Of a stretch of 20,048 nt of DNA, positions 1 through 6,748 are shown piece after piece (within the stretch, counting starts at the first letter, position 1; each line of letters opens with the position of its first letter). The DNA comes from JAXHUH01 sp034211175 (GTDB taxonomy: Bacteria; Actinomycetota; Acidimicrobiia; Acidimicrobiales; CAIXPF01): the NCBI GenBank assembly GCA_034211175.1, contig JAXHUH010000128.1, positions 1 through 20,048 on the forward strand, given 5' to 3'. The position numbers and the translations under genes are program-made. The notes under the pieces were generated by a model. The model was not told the DNA's origin. It saw only the letters and a program-made list of their open reading frames with translations, and did not search any database.

Positions 1-2
1 CT

Positions 3-45
3 CGCGTCCGGGGCGGGCCGAGCCGGTGGGCCCGCCCCGGACGCG
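3..45. terminator. Perfect 17-bp inverted repeat, likely terminator hairpin
   Basis: Bases 3-19 and 29-45 are exact reverse complements (17 bp) around a 9-nt loop, giving a very stable GC-rich hairpin. There is no T-run after it, as is common for actinobacterial hairpin terminators. It probably ends a gene lying left of the window. A perfect stem can act in both directions. The neighbouring gene itself cannot be seen. Confidence 0.6.
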
Positions 46-82
46 CCGGGACGACGGCTCGAACGGCGGGAATCGTCCGTCG

Positions 83-88
83 TAGGCT
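83..88 (+). promoter_or_regulatory. Possible -10 box for the enoyl-CoA hydratase gene
   Basis: A TAGGCT hexamer fits TANNNT. It lies at the right edge of a 7-bp inverted repeat (51-57 with 77-83). Transcription from here would give a leader of about 125 nt before the GTG at 220. No convincing -35 box was found, so this is weak. Bases 46-219 otherwise hold no gene that I can support. Confidence 0.25.
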
Positions 89-219
89 CCGGTCGAGCCC
101 GGCGCCGAGGGGGACGACGCCGGCCGCGACCGGCGCCTGCTCGCGCGGGGCCGGCCGGCGCGGTGCACGACCGGGGACCCGCCCGGCCCGGGGACCGAAC
201 CACGCGCCGAGGGGGACCC

Positions 220-1011
220 GTGGCCGAGCCCGTCCTGACCTACGAGGTCGACGACCAGATCGCCTACATCACGCTCAACCGGCCGCAACGGCGGAACGCG
301 CTGAACGACGAGCTCTCACGGGCGCTGATCGACGTGTGGCCCCGCTTCGAGGCCGATCCCGACGCCCGCGTCGGGATCCTGCGGGGCGCCGGGCAGGACT
401 TCTGCGTCGGGCTCGACCTCAACCCCGGCGAGGTGCGCAACGAGGTGCCCCACCTGATGCACCAGGGGTACCCGCGCAACGGCACCGAGGTGTTCAAGCC
501 GCTCATCGCGGCGGTCCAGGGCAACTGCATGGGCGGCGGCTACGCGTTCGCCGTGCGGGGCTGCGACTTCACGATCATGGCCGACACCGCCCGGCTCGGG
601 TTCCCCGAGGCCCGAGCCGGCATCGCCATCGCGCCGATCGACTACATCCCGCTGATGCCGTTCAAGATCAGCCTCGAGTTCATGATGCTGGCCTACAAGG
701 GCGGCAGGTTCATGGACGCGGATCGCGCCTATCAGCTCGGCCTGGTCAACGAGGTGGTGCCCGAGGACGAGCTGGACGCTGCGGCGATCCGGTGGGCCGA
801 GATGCTCAAGACGATCCCGCAGCTGTACATCAAGGCGATCAAGTACGGGCACTACAAGGCGGCCCGCATGGAGTACCTCGAGCGCGAGATGGACCACGTC
901 AACTACATCTGGCCGCAGCAGATCAGCGGCGAGCGCCGCGAAGCCGCGGCGGCGATGCGCGAGAAGCGCGACCCCGACTACGGCTCGCCCGCCGAGACGC
1001 ACCGGCCCTGA
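220..1011 (+). CDS. Enoyl-CoA hydratase/isomerase family protein
   Basis: This is a 263-aa crotonase-fold protein acting on acyl-CoA thioesters in the cytoplasm. The N-terminal segment ITLNRPQRRNAL (residues 17-28) and the oxyanion-hole segments around G56-V63 and GNCMGGGYAF (101-110) are typical. E130 in FPEARAG aligns with the second catalytic Glu of hydratases. The first catalytic Glu, which normally follows GGGC, is replaced by Ala (A109), so classical hydration is doubtful. An isomerase, hydrolase or carrier-type role is possible. The GTG at 220 is chosen because GAGGGGGA lies just upstream. The in-frame GTG at 163 has no such site and adds only a low-complexity Arg/Gly/Pro stretch. It converges on the next gene, and no pathway partner is adjacent. 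Confidence 0.85.
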   Translation: MAEPVLTYEVDDQIAYITLNRPQRRNALNDELSRALIDVWPRFEADPDARVGILRGAGQDFCVGLDLNPGEVRNEVPHLMHQGYPRNGTEVFKPLIAAVQGNCMGGGYAFAVRGCDFTIMADTARLGFPEARAGIAIAPIDYIPLMPFKISLEFMMLAYKGGRFMDADRAYQLGLVNEVVPEDELDAAAIRWAEMLKTIPQLYIKAIKYGHYKAARMEYLEREMDHVNYIWPQQISGERREAAAAMREKRDPDYGSPAETHRP

Positions 1012-1110
1012 TCACGGATTCGTCCGGGGGCGCGGCTCCTCCGCCGCATGGCCGAGGGCGTGCGACCTGACGCCGACCTCGACCGACCCGCGGTCACAGG
1101 GCGACCATCG

Positions 1111-1126
1111 GTCAGCTCCGGCTGAC
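1111..1126. terminator. Small hairpin between converging genes
   Basis: GTCAGC and GCTGAC form a perfect 6-bp stem with a TCCG loop, overlapping the stop codon of the luciferase-like gene. It could serve as a weak bidirectional terminator between the two converging genes. The stem is short and could arise by chance. Confidence 0.25.
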
Positions 1127-2140
1127 GGCGCCCGGCGCCAGGTCGAGGGCCTCGGCGACCGCGTGCACGTTGCGGTGTGCCTCGTCGACGTCGCCGGTGC
1201 CGTCGACGATGAGCAACGCCCGACGGACCCCGAGCGTGGCGGAGCGCTCGCTGATCTGCTCGGCAACCTGCTCGGCCGTCCCGGCCACCTGATGCTCGAC
1301 CATCGCGGCCAGTTCAGCGGCGCCGATCTCGAACGGCAGGGGCCGCAGTAGGGGCGTGTCCTGCGTGACCCGGGCGAACCACGGGGCCCAGGTGTCCTGC
1401 AACGCCGTGACGGCCGCGTCGCGCCCGTCCGCGACGTGCACGATCGCGCCGTCGTAGTGCTCGATCCCGGTCGGGACGATGCCGAGGTGACGTGCCTCGT
1501 CGAGGTACGTGTCGAGGATCGAGCGCTTCGCCGCGAGCGGCGCGAACGGCGGGAGCAGCAGCGGTAGGCGACGAGCCGCCGCGATGCGGACGGTCGGCTC
1601 GTTGTTCGCGGCCACGAACACGGGGACCGGCTCGGCGGCCCGTCCGGGCATCACCCGCACGGGCCCGAACTCGAAGGTCGGCCCGTCAGCGCGGACCTCG
1701 TCGTCGCCGAGCGCGGCGGCCAGGACGTCCAGGGCCTCGGCGAAGACGGCGGGCTCGCCGCGACCTTCCCCGTCGCCGATGATCTCGAAGTCGATCGTCG
1801 GCATGCCGCGGGCGACGCCGAGGGCGAACCGACCGCCGGACGCGTGGTGGAGCAGGCGGGCCTGCTCGGCGAGCGCGACCGGGTGCCACACCGTGAGGAC
1901 CGACGCTGCGGTACCGACACGCATCGTCGTCGTGGCACCGAGCAGGTACGCGGCCGAGGTCATGGCCGACGACAGCTCGAGCTGCGGGTTGAAGTGGTGC
2001 TCGGCGACCCACGCCTCGCTCCAGCCGGCGCGCTCAGCGGCCAGCGTCAGCTCGATGGCCTCTGCGATCGCGCTGCCCGGCGGCCCGTCGGGGCTGCGCC
2101 CGCCGAACAGCAGCAATCCGGCCTCGAGGTGATCGTCCAT
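1112..2140 (-). CDS. LLM-class (luciferase-like) flavin/F420-dependent oxidoreductase
   Basis: The 342-aa product belongs to the bacterial luciferase-like TIM-barrel family, which uses FMNH2 or F420. The diagnostic segment AEHHF lies near residue 46, followed by the conserved strand RVGTAASVLTVWHPVALAEQ (about 74-93) and SGGRFALGVARG. Which cofactor it uses cannot be read from the sequence, and the substrate is unknown. The start is set at the ATG at 2140 because GAAGGAG lies five bases upstream. The 20 extra residues of the longer frame precede that site and look untranslated. It is divergent from a TetR-family gene, which often regulates such an oxidoreductase, with 244 nt between the two starts. 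Confidence 0.88.
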   Translation of the reverse strand: MDDHLEAGLLLFGGRSPDGPPGSAIAEAIELTLAAERAGWSEAWVAEHHFNPQLELSSAMTSAAYLLGATTTMRVGTAASVLTVWHPVALAEQARLLHHASGGRFALGVARGMPTIDFEIIGDGEGRGEPAVFAEALDVLAAALGDDEVRADGPTFEFGPVRVMPGRAAEPVPVFVAANNEPTVRIAAARRLPLLLPPFAPLAAKRSILDTYLDEARHLGIVPTGIEHYDGAIVHVADGRDAAVTALQDTWAPWFARVTQDTPLLRPLPFEIGAAELAAMVEHQVAGTAEQVAEQISERSATLGVRRALLIVDGTGDVDEAHRNVHAVAEALDLAPGAVSRS

Positions 2141-2250
2141 GGACGCTCCTTCGTTCGGGAAGGCCACCGGCGAACCGAGGCGGCGACCTGCGGTCACCAA
2201 CGACTCGTCGGAGCGCCTTGTCCTGTCCGTAAGGTGACGTTATCCCTTTT

Positions 2251-2265
2251 GCGTGCCGTACACGC
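2251..2265. promoter_or_regulatory. Inverted repeat GCGTG-N5-CACGC, possible TetR operator
   Basis: A perfect 5-bp dyad with a 5-nt spacer sits in the 244-nt divergent region between the luciferase-like gene and the tetR gene. It lies next to the only AT-rich patch there, which includes TAACGT on the minus strand, a possible -10 box for the oxidoreductase. Position and symmetry suggest a regulator site. The arms are short, so this is tentative. Confidence 0.35.
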
Positions 2266-2375
2266 TAATCATCGGTCGATCGGGACGCAGGCCGCGGCCC
2301 GCTCGCGCCCGGAGCGGAACGCCCCGTGGAGGCCCGGGGCCGGCGAGGACACCGGGAGCGGCCCACCGCGGTAGA

Positions 2376-2387
2376 CATCACGTGATG
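2376..2387. promoter_or_regulatory. 12-bp perfect palindrome covering the tetR start codon
   Basis: CATCACGTGATG is a perfect palindrome whose last three bases are the proposed ATG start codon of the TetR gene. A regulator bound here would block its own transcription or early elongation. It does not resemble the 2251-2265 dyad, so at most one of the two is likely to be the TetR site. Confidence 0.35.
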
Positions 2388-3083
2388 GCCGACCGTGCTC
2401 GACCCGACCGCGCTCCGCTCACCGCACGGCGCGGACCGGGCCGCCCGCCCCGCGTCGACCGCTCGCAGATCGTGGAGGCCGCGGTGGACCTCGTCGCCGC
2501 CGAGGGGCTCACCGGCATCACGATGGCGCGGGCAGCCAAGGGCGTCGGGCTCTCCGAGATGGGCCTGTACCGCCACGTCGCCAACCGCGACGAGCTCGTC
2601 GAGCTCGTCGTCGACGCCGCGCTCGACCGCATCATGCCCGGCGACATCCCCGTCCCCGAAGACCCGGCCGACGTCCGCGGCGTGCTCGTCGACCTCGGCC
2701 ACCGGCTCGCCCGTGGTCTGCCCGACTACCCCGACGTCGCCGCCCACCTCGCCGTGCACGGCCCACGGGGCCCGGCCGGGCTCCGGCTCATGGGCACCGT
2801 CCTCCGCCTGCTCAGCCACGCCGGCGTCCCCCGCGAGCTCGTGCCGCTCGCCCACGGGCACTACACCTCGACCATCTGCTCGGTCGCCGTGTTCCGCCAG
2901 CACGTGCTGACGCCCGGCCAGGAGGCCTGGGGCGCCACCGCCCCCGATCGGCTCGCCGGCGTCGAGTGGACCACCGACCCGGCACTGGAGGGGATCGCCG
3001 GCCGATACACCGGCGACGTCGACACCTACCAGCGCTACGTCATCGACCGCTGTGTCGACGCCGTCCTCGCCGACGCCACCTGA
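2385..3083 (+). CDS. TetR/AcrR-family transcriptional regulator
   Basis: This 232-aa DNA-binding repressor has an N-terminal TetR helix-turn-helix. A basic GRPP stretch (residues 19-22) is followed by helix 1 (IVEAAVDLVAAEGL, 29-42) and the HTH around 46-69, ending in the typical LYRHVANRDEL. The C-terminal ligand domain resembles the tetracycline-repressor C-terminal type, a weaker judgement. The ATG at 2385 is preferred. The open frame reaches back to 2253, but that part is Arg/Pro/Gly-rich and spans the intergenic dyads. A GTG at 2382 is an equal alternative. It is divergent from the luciferase-like oxidoreductase, its most likely target. The ligand is unknown. Confidence 0.85.
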   Translation: MADRARPDRAPLTARRGPGRPPRVDRSQIVEAAVDLVAAEGLTGITMARAAKGVGLSEMGLYRHVANRDELVELVVDAALDRIMPGDIPVPEDPADVRGVLVDLGHRLARGLPDYPDVAAHLAVHGPRGPAGLRLMGTVLRLLSHAGVPRELVPLAHGHYTSTICSVAVFRQHVLTPGQEAWGATAPDRLAGVEWTTDPALEGIAGRYTGDVDTYQRYVIDRCVDAVLADAT

Positions 3084-3164
3084 TCGTCGTCGCCACGAGC
3101 GGCGGCTGGCCGTTTCGTTCGCCCTCGCCCCGAGCACCGGTCTCGCAACATCGTGACCATGCCC

Positions 3165-3173
3165 TGTTAGGTT
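3165..3173 (+). promoter_or_regulatory. Extended -10 promoter element TGTTAGGTT
   Basis: TGTTAGGTT fits the extended -10 pattern (TG-N-TANNNT) in an AT-rich patch after tetR. The identical nine bases occur at 12454-12462 before the PPOX gene. No clear -35 box accompanies it. It now leads into a decayed hydrolase, so it may be a surviving promoter of a lost gene. A weak 5-bp dyad follows at 3191-3206. Confidence 0.35.
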
Positions 3174-3269
3174 CGTTTATCTGTTGGCATCGGGTCTCGA
3201 AACCCGCAGGCCGCGCACCGTCCGTCGCCGGAGAGGGCGAGCCCCGATGACCACCCCGCTCCGCCCGAC

Positions 3270-3512
3270 CTGCACGACGTCGAGGAGTACCCCGCGAGGA
3301 CGCCCACGCTCCTGGTGCGGGGCGGCAACGACAGCCCGGAGGCGCTCGATGCCATCTACGCCGACCTCTGCGCCAAGAACCCGGCCGCCCGTCGCGTCGT
3401 GATCGACGGCGTCGGCCACGTCCCGATGCTCGACGCTCCCCGCGAGTTCAACGACGTCGTCGAGGGCTTCCTCGCCGAGCTCGCCCACGCCGACGAAGCC
3501 AGCCGCACCTGA
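3270..3512 (+). pseudogene. Remnant of an alpha/beta hydrolase (C-terminal part)
   Basis: The frame ending at 3512 matches only the last third of an alpha/beta-hydrolase. It begins with the core strand TPTLLVRGGND, where the acid residue lies, and continues to VVIDGVGHVPMLDAPREF with the catalytic His of GHVP, then a final helix. The nucleophile Ser elbow and the whole N-terminal half are missing, and no good start codon precedes the conserved part. A GTG at 3315 falls inside the core strand. It could be a decayed gene left after a deletion. A functional small protein is unlikely because the fold is incomplete. Confidence 0.7.
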
Positions 3513-3539
3513 GGCGCGGCGACCCAGATGCGGCACCCG

Positions 3540-3575
3540 CCGAGGAGTCGGCCGGCGCCGCGCCGGGCGCCTCGG
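3540..3575. terminator. Imperfect GC-rich hairpin before higB
   Basis: CCGAGG (3540-3545) pairs with CCTCGG (3570-3575), with further GCGCC/GGCGC pairing inside after a bulge. It lies 28 nt after the hydrolase remnant and just before the HigBA promoter, where a terminator would shield the toxin promoter from read-through. It is imperfect, so support is modest. Confidence 0.3.
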
Positions 3576-3586
3576 AGGTCATGACC

Positions 3587-3622
3587 CATAACGCTTGCCG
3601 TTCATAACGCCGAGCGTTATGG
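3587..3622. promoter_or_regulatory. HigA operator: 19-bp palindrome plus an extra half-site
   Basis: CATAACGC-CGA-GCGTTATG (3603-3621) has perfect 8-bp arms around a 3-nt centre. A further copy of CATAACGC at 3587-3594 forms a second, wider dyad with the same right arm (10-bp arms at 3586-3595 and 3613-3622). HigA-type antitoxins are known to bind TAACG/CGTTA-like dyads in their own promoters. This one overlaps the -35/-10 spacer and the -10 box, so bound HigA should block RNA polymerase. Confidence 0.7.
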
Positions 3623-3623
3623 T
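3595..3623 (+). promoter_or_regulatory. HigBA promoter (TTGCCG - 17 bp - TATGGT)
   Basis: TTGCCG at 3595-3600 and TATGGT at 3618-3623 are separated by exactly 17 bp and each match four of six consensus bases. Transcription would begin about seven bases later, at the GTG at 3631, so the higB message would be leaderless. This supports 3631 as the start codon. The operator dyad lies in the spacer and over the -10 box. Confidence 0.65.
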
Positions 3624-3630
3624 CTTCTTC

Positions 3631-3912
3631 GTGTTGCAGTCGTTCCGGGACAAGGACACCGAACGGGTGTGGCAACGGCAACGATCGAGGCGCCTCGACC
3701 AACCGACCCAGCGAGCCGCCCTGCGGAAGCTGCTCATCCTCGATGCCGCTGACGGACTCGGAGATCTGCGGGTTCCCCCCGGGAATCGACTCGAGAAGCT
3801 CAAGGGCGACCGGGCCAACACGTACAGCATCCGAATCAACGACCAGTGGCGCATCTGCTTCCGCTGGACGACCGCTGGACCCGAAGAGGTCGAGATCGTG
3901 GACTACCACTGA
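3631..3912 (+). CDS. higB: HigB-like toxin, RelE/ParE superfamily mRNA interferase
   Basis: The 93-aa product matches the HigB/Killer-protein branch of the RelE superfamily, ribosome-associated endoribonucleases that cleave mRNA. Family marks are SFRDKDTERVW near the N terminus, DLRVPPGNRLEKLKGDR in the middle and YSIRINDQWRICFRW followed by EVEIVDYH at the C terminus. All expected segments are intact, so it should be active. The GTG at 3631 gives the usual family length and sits at the predicted transcription start. An in-frame ATG at 3619 lies within the operator and -10 box and is unlikely. The toxin precedes the antitoxin, the order typical of higBA. The antitoxin gene begins 11 nt downstream. 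Confidence 0.88.
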   Translation: MLQSFRDKDTERVWQRQRSRRLDQPTQRAALRKLLILDAADGLGDLRVPPGNRLEKLKGDRANTYSIRINDQWRICFRWTTAGPEEVEIVDYH

Positions 3913-3923
3913 GAGGTCGTGAC

Positions 3924-4223
3924 ATGTCCAGTCCCACCATGGAACCGATCCACCCCGGCGAAGTCCTCATGCTGGAGTACCTCGAACCGCTCGGCCTCAC
4001 CCAGCATCGCGTCGCAGTGGCGATCGGCGTGCCACCGCGTCGGATCAACGAGATCGTTCACGGCAAGCGTGGCATCACCGCGGACACGGCACTACGCCTC
4101 GCCCGGTACTTCGGCACCAGCGAGCGGTTCTGGCTGAACCTGCAGGGCCGCTACGAGATCGAGGTCGAGCGGGACCGACTCGGGGAGATCCTCGAGCAGA
4201 TCGAACCGCTCGCCATCGCGTAG
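3924..4223 (+). CDS. higA: HigA antitoxin, XRE-family HTH protein
   Basis: The 99-aa protein has the HigA hallmark HPGEVL (residues 10-15), followed by an XRE helix-turn-helix (TQHRVAVAIGVPPRRINEIV, 26-45) and the C-terminal ALRLARYFGTSERFWLNLQ segment. It neutralises HigB by binding it and represses the operon through the palindrome at 3603-3621. GAGAGG lies upstream of the ATG at 3924. The start is also fixed by the family's short N terminus; the longer open frame back to 3846 overlaps higB in another phase. The pair is complete and uninterrupted. Confidence 0.9.
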   Translation: MSSPTMEPIHPGEVLMLEYLEPLGLTQHRVAVAIGVPPRRINEIVHGKRGITADTALRLARYFGTSERFWLNLQGRYEIEVERDRLGEILEQIEPLAIA

Positions 4224-4285
4224 CGTCGTCCCGGCGGGGAACACCGACGATCTCGATCCGCGCCGAAACGACGAGGACGCACTCG

Positions 4286-4945
4286 ATGTGCTCGCTCCGA
4301 GGGACGCTCGTCACCGAGAGGTTCAGCCACGACGGCGGACGCCGGGCGAAGGCCTACGTGCCGCTCGAGCCGCCGGATGCCGTCGTGTACGCAGCTGACG
4401 GCGACTGGCACCTCGAGCGCCTGGCGCGGGCGCTCGAGGACGCGGGCGAGCGGACCACGATGGTCGTCGGCGTGCACGGCCTCGATGACGACGACGGACG
4501 CCTGCACGAGTACGTCGAAGCGTTCGGCGGCGAACGCTTCGAGGCGTTCGAACGGTTCTTCGTCGAGGACGTGACCGCCTGGTCGAGCTCGGGGCTGGGC
4601 GTCGCCGTCGCGGCCGGGCGCACGGCGGTGTGGGGCGCCTCCCTGGGCGGCGAGCTCGCGCTCGCCGTGGGGCTGCGCCATCCGGAGACCTACGGCATCG
4701 TCCTCTGCGCCTCCCCCGGCGGCGGCTTCACACCGGCGAGCGCCGAGCTGCCGGACGAGGTCCCGCGCAGCTACCTGGTCGCCGGCACACAGGAACCGTG
4801 GTTCCTCGACAACGCGCGGCGATGGGCCGATGCACTCGGCGCGATCGGCGCGGACGTCGTGATCGAGGAGCGGAACGGTGACCACGGCGGCGAGTTCTGG
4901 TACCAGGAGCTTCCGCTCATGGTCTCCTGGGCGTTCGGGCCCTGA
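4286..4945 (+). CDS. Alpha/beta-hydrolase, esterase D / Fes-like
   Basis: This 219-aa putative serine esterase is of the alpha/beta-hydrolase type related to esterase D and enterochelin esterase. The nucleophile elbow is WGASLGG, with Ser119. Glu170 in AGTQEPWF is a likely acid and His200 in GDHGGEFW the catalytic His. VVGVHGLDD (60-68) is near the oxyanion loop, although in Fes-type enzymes this part is usually longer. No signal peptide is seen, so it should be cytoplasmic. The ATG at 4286 is the only good start, with GAGG about 12 bases upstream. It lies 62 nt after higA and is not obviously linked to it. A siderophore-esterase role is possible given nearby iron-type transport genes, but unproven. 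Confidence 0.75.
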   Translation: MCSLRGTLVTERFSHDGGRRAKAYVPLEPPDAVVYAADGDWHLERLARALEDAGERTTMVVGVHGLDDDDGRLHEYVEAFGGERFEAFERFFVEDVTAWSSSGLGVAVAAGRTAVWGASLGGELALAVGLRHPETYGIVLCASPGGGFTPASAELPDEVPRSYLVAGTQEPWFLDNARRWADALGAIGADVVIEERNGDHGGEFWYQELPLMVSWAFGP

Positions 4946-5027
4946 TCGGCACAGCACCGGTGGATCCGGGGACGCAGGACGTCGCCGGAGCCGATCGCGC
5001 TGCCGCGCCGGCCCGAGCTGCCACCGG

Positions 5028-5573
5028 TCAGCGCTCGGCGAGCAGCGCCTGGATCTCGCGGATGGCCTCACCGACGTGGCCGCCGGCCAGGCGGCCGGGC
5101 CCGAGAGGACCGCTGCGGTTCTCGCCCAGCGCCGGCAGCGAGGCGAGGGCGCGGGCGACGGCGTCGGTCATCGTGGTGACCTGGCGGCGCGCCTCCGAGC
5201 GGGTCACCGTGTCGTCGGCGCAGCCCGCGGCCAGGGTCGACGCCTTGGCCGCGTACCCGGCGGCACCGAGTGCGTGGGCGCCCATGTGCGCGACGGCCGC
5301 GGCCTGCTCGGCGGCGTAGGCGGCCGCCCTTGCCGCCGGGCTCGGCGCGTCCCGAGCGGCGGCGCCGGCCTCGCCGCCCCGACGCGACAGCGCGTCCCCG
5401 ACGTCGAGCTCGCCCGAGGCGAACGACCGCGCCTGGTCGATCGCCGCGCCCACCCTCGGGTCACCGGGCACGGCGTCCTCGTAGATGGCGAGCACGTGCT
5501 CGGCGCAGTCGGCCGCCCACGACGCAACGACGCGGCGGTCGTCGACGCTCAGGGTCTGCGGGGAGCGAACCAC
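5028..5573 (-). CDS. Imm-5-like (putative immunity protein) family protein
   Basis: This 181-aa, Ala-rich, all-helical protein resembles the family annotated as putative immunity protein (Imm-5-like). It has the opening WAADCAEHVLAIYE followed by DPRVGAAIDQARSFASGEL, then Ala-rich helices (AAAYAAEQAAAVAHMGAHALGAAGYAAKA). Family function is largely predicted from toxin-associated members. No polymorphic-toxin gene lies nearby, so immunity cannot be claimed here. The GTG at 5573 is placed exactly seven bases after a TACGGT -10 box, supporting a leaderless start. It follows the transport operon on the same strand, but a strong hairpin at 5616-5659 separates them. Confidence 0.65.
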   Translation of the reverse strand: MVRSPQTLSVDDRRVVASWAADCAEHVLAIYEDAVPGDPRVGAAIDQARSFASGELDVGDALSRRGGEAGAAARDAPSPAARAAAYAAEQAAAVAHMGAHALGAAGYAAKASTLAAGCADDTVTRSEARRQVTTMTDAVARALASLPALGENRSGPLGPGRLAGGHVGEAIREIQALLAER

Positions 5574-5580
5574 CCCGGGG

Positions 5581-5586
5581 ACCGTA
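5581..5586 (-). promoter_or_regulatory. -10 box of a leaderless promoter (Imm-5-like gene)
   Basis: On the minus strand TACGGT is followed by seven bases and then the GTG start at 5573. The same spacing recurs before five other genes in the window. No clear -35 hexamer was found. Confidence 0.5.
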
Positions 5587-5615
5587 GTGGCGGGCCGCCG
5601 CCGCGGCGCTTCCGC

Positions 5616-5659
5616 CCGACCGACCCGGGCGGGCGACGAGCCCAGCCCGGGTCGGTCGG
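5616..5659. terminator. 15-bp perfect hairpin ending the import operon
   Basis: Bases 5616-5630 and 5645-5659 are exact reverse complements around a 14-nt loop. The hairpin lies 18 nt beyond the stop codon of the operon's last gene (the binding lipoprotein), which is the expected place for a terminator. There is no T-run, as usual in very GC-rich actinobacteria. It also insulates the Imm-5-like gene downstream. Confidence 0.75.
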
Positions 5660-5677
5660 CGTGAGGCGCTCGCCGTG

Positions 5678-6748
5678 TCAGCTGCCGAGGAACTCGGCGA
5701 GCTGGTCCAGCATGAGGTGCAGCCCGGTGACGCCCGCCGCACCGAAGGCGAGCTGGGGATCGGTCTCGAGCACCTGACCGGACTGGAAGGCGGGCAGCGC
5801 CTGGACCAGCGGCTGCTCAACGACCTCGAGATGGGCGCCCTCCTCCTCCGATGACAGGTTGACGAGGGAGATGACCTTCTCACCGTCGGCGACACCGATC
5901 TGCTCGAGGCTGATGTAGGTCACGTCCTCGCCGTCCACGAGCGGGAGTTCCTCCTCGGTGGGCACGACCTCACCACCCAGGTCCTGGATCAGCTGGCCGT
6001 AGAGGTTGCCGGCACGGTAGACGCGGATGTCGTCGGGCCCGAAGAGACCGAGGACCGACACGGTGCCGGCGTCGGTCGCGTTCGCTGCGGCCTCCTCCAG
6101 CGCGGTGGAGAGCTCACCGGCGACCGCTTCGGCCTCCTCCTCCATGCCCATCATGGCGCCGATCATCAGCACGTTGTCGATCGGGTTGGCGAAGCTCCAG
6201 CTCAAGCCGATGGTGGGTGCCGTCTCGGCGAGGATGGCCTCGGTGCCGGCCATGTCGCGCACCATGCCGATGATCAGGTCGGGCTCGAGGGCGGCGATCT
6301 GCTCGACGTCGGGGCCGTCCGTGCCGTCGATCGCCTCGACGCCGGCGGCTTCCGCCTGGTCGGCGATCGCCGGATGGAACGGCTGGCCGAACAGCCAACT
6401 CGCCTCGAGCGCGCCCACGGGCTCGACGCCGAGGTCCAGCAGGAACGCCAGGGTGCCGCGGCGATCGACCACCACGACCCGTTGCGGGTCGACGGGGACC
6501 TCCGACGTGCCGAGCTCGTGCTCGACCGTGCGCGTCCCGGTTGCGGCCGACTCGTCGACGTCCGCTTCGGTGCTCTCGGACTCGCTTGCGTCGGACTCCG
6601 CGGCGTCGGGCTCGGCGGCCTCCGTGGTGGTCGCGTCGGCGCCGGGATTCGCCGAGGACTCCGCGTCGTCGTCGCCGCCGCACGCTCCGGCGGCCACGAG
6701 CGCGAAGACGACGAGCACACTGATGACACTGCGCCTAATGCGAACCAT
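5678..6748 (-). CDS. FecB/FepB-type ABC transporter substrate-binding lipoprotein
   Basis: This 356-aa extracellular binding lipoprotein belongs to a FecBCD-type importer. The N terminus has RIRR, a hydrophobic core and a lipobox ending in Cys23 (VAAGAC), followed by a long acidic, Ser/Asp/Glu/Thr-rich linker (about 24-72). The periplasmic-binding fold starts near TVEHELGTSEVPVDPQRVVV, with ALEPDLIIGM and a long central helix typical of class III proteins. The ligand class (siderophore, haem or corrinoid) cannot be fixed from sequence. It is last in the operon, and its ATG shares one base with the stop of the ATPase gene (TAATG), so translation should be coupled. Confidence 0.88.
   Translation of the reverse strand: MVRIRRSVISVLVVFALVAAGACGGDDDAESSANPGADATTTEAAEPDAAESDASESESTEADVDESAATGTRTVEHELGTSEVPVDPQRVVVVDRRGTLAFLLDLGVEPVGALEASWLFGQPFHPAIADQAEAAGVEAIDGTDGPDVEQIAALEPDLIIGMVRDMAGTEAILAETAPTIGLSWSFANPIDNVLMIGAMMGMEEEAEAVAGELSTALEEAAANATDAGTVSVLGLFGPDDIRVYRAGNLYGQLIQDLGGEVVPTEEELPLVDGEDVTYISLEQIGVADGEKVISLVNLSSEEEGAHLEVVEQPLVQALPAFQSGQVLETDPQLAFGAAGVTGLHLMLDQLAEFLGS

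Noticed and set aside
102..217. A 14-base direct repeat (102-115 and 204-217) including the enoyl-CoA hydratase ribosome-binding site
   Set aside because: The first copy has no start codon at a useful distance; local duplication or chance in GC-rich sequence is enough to explain it.
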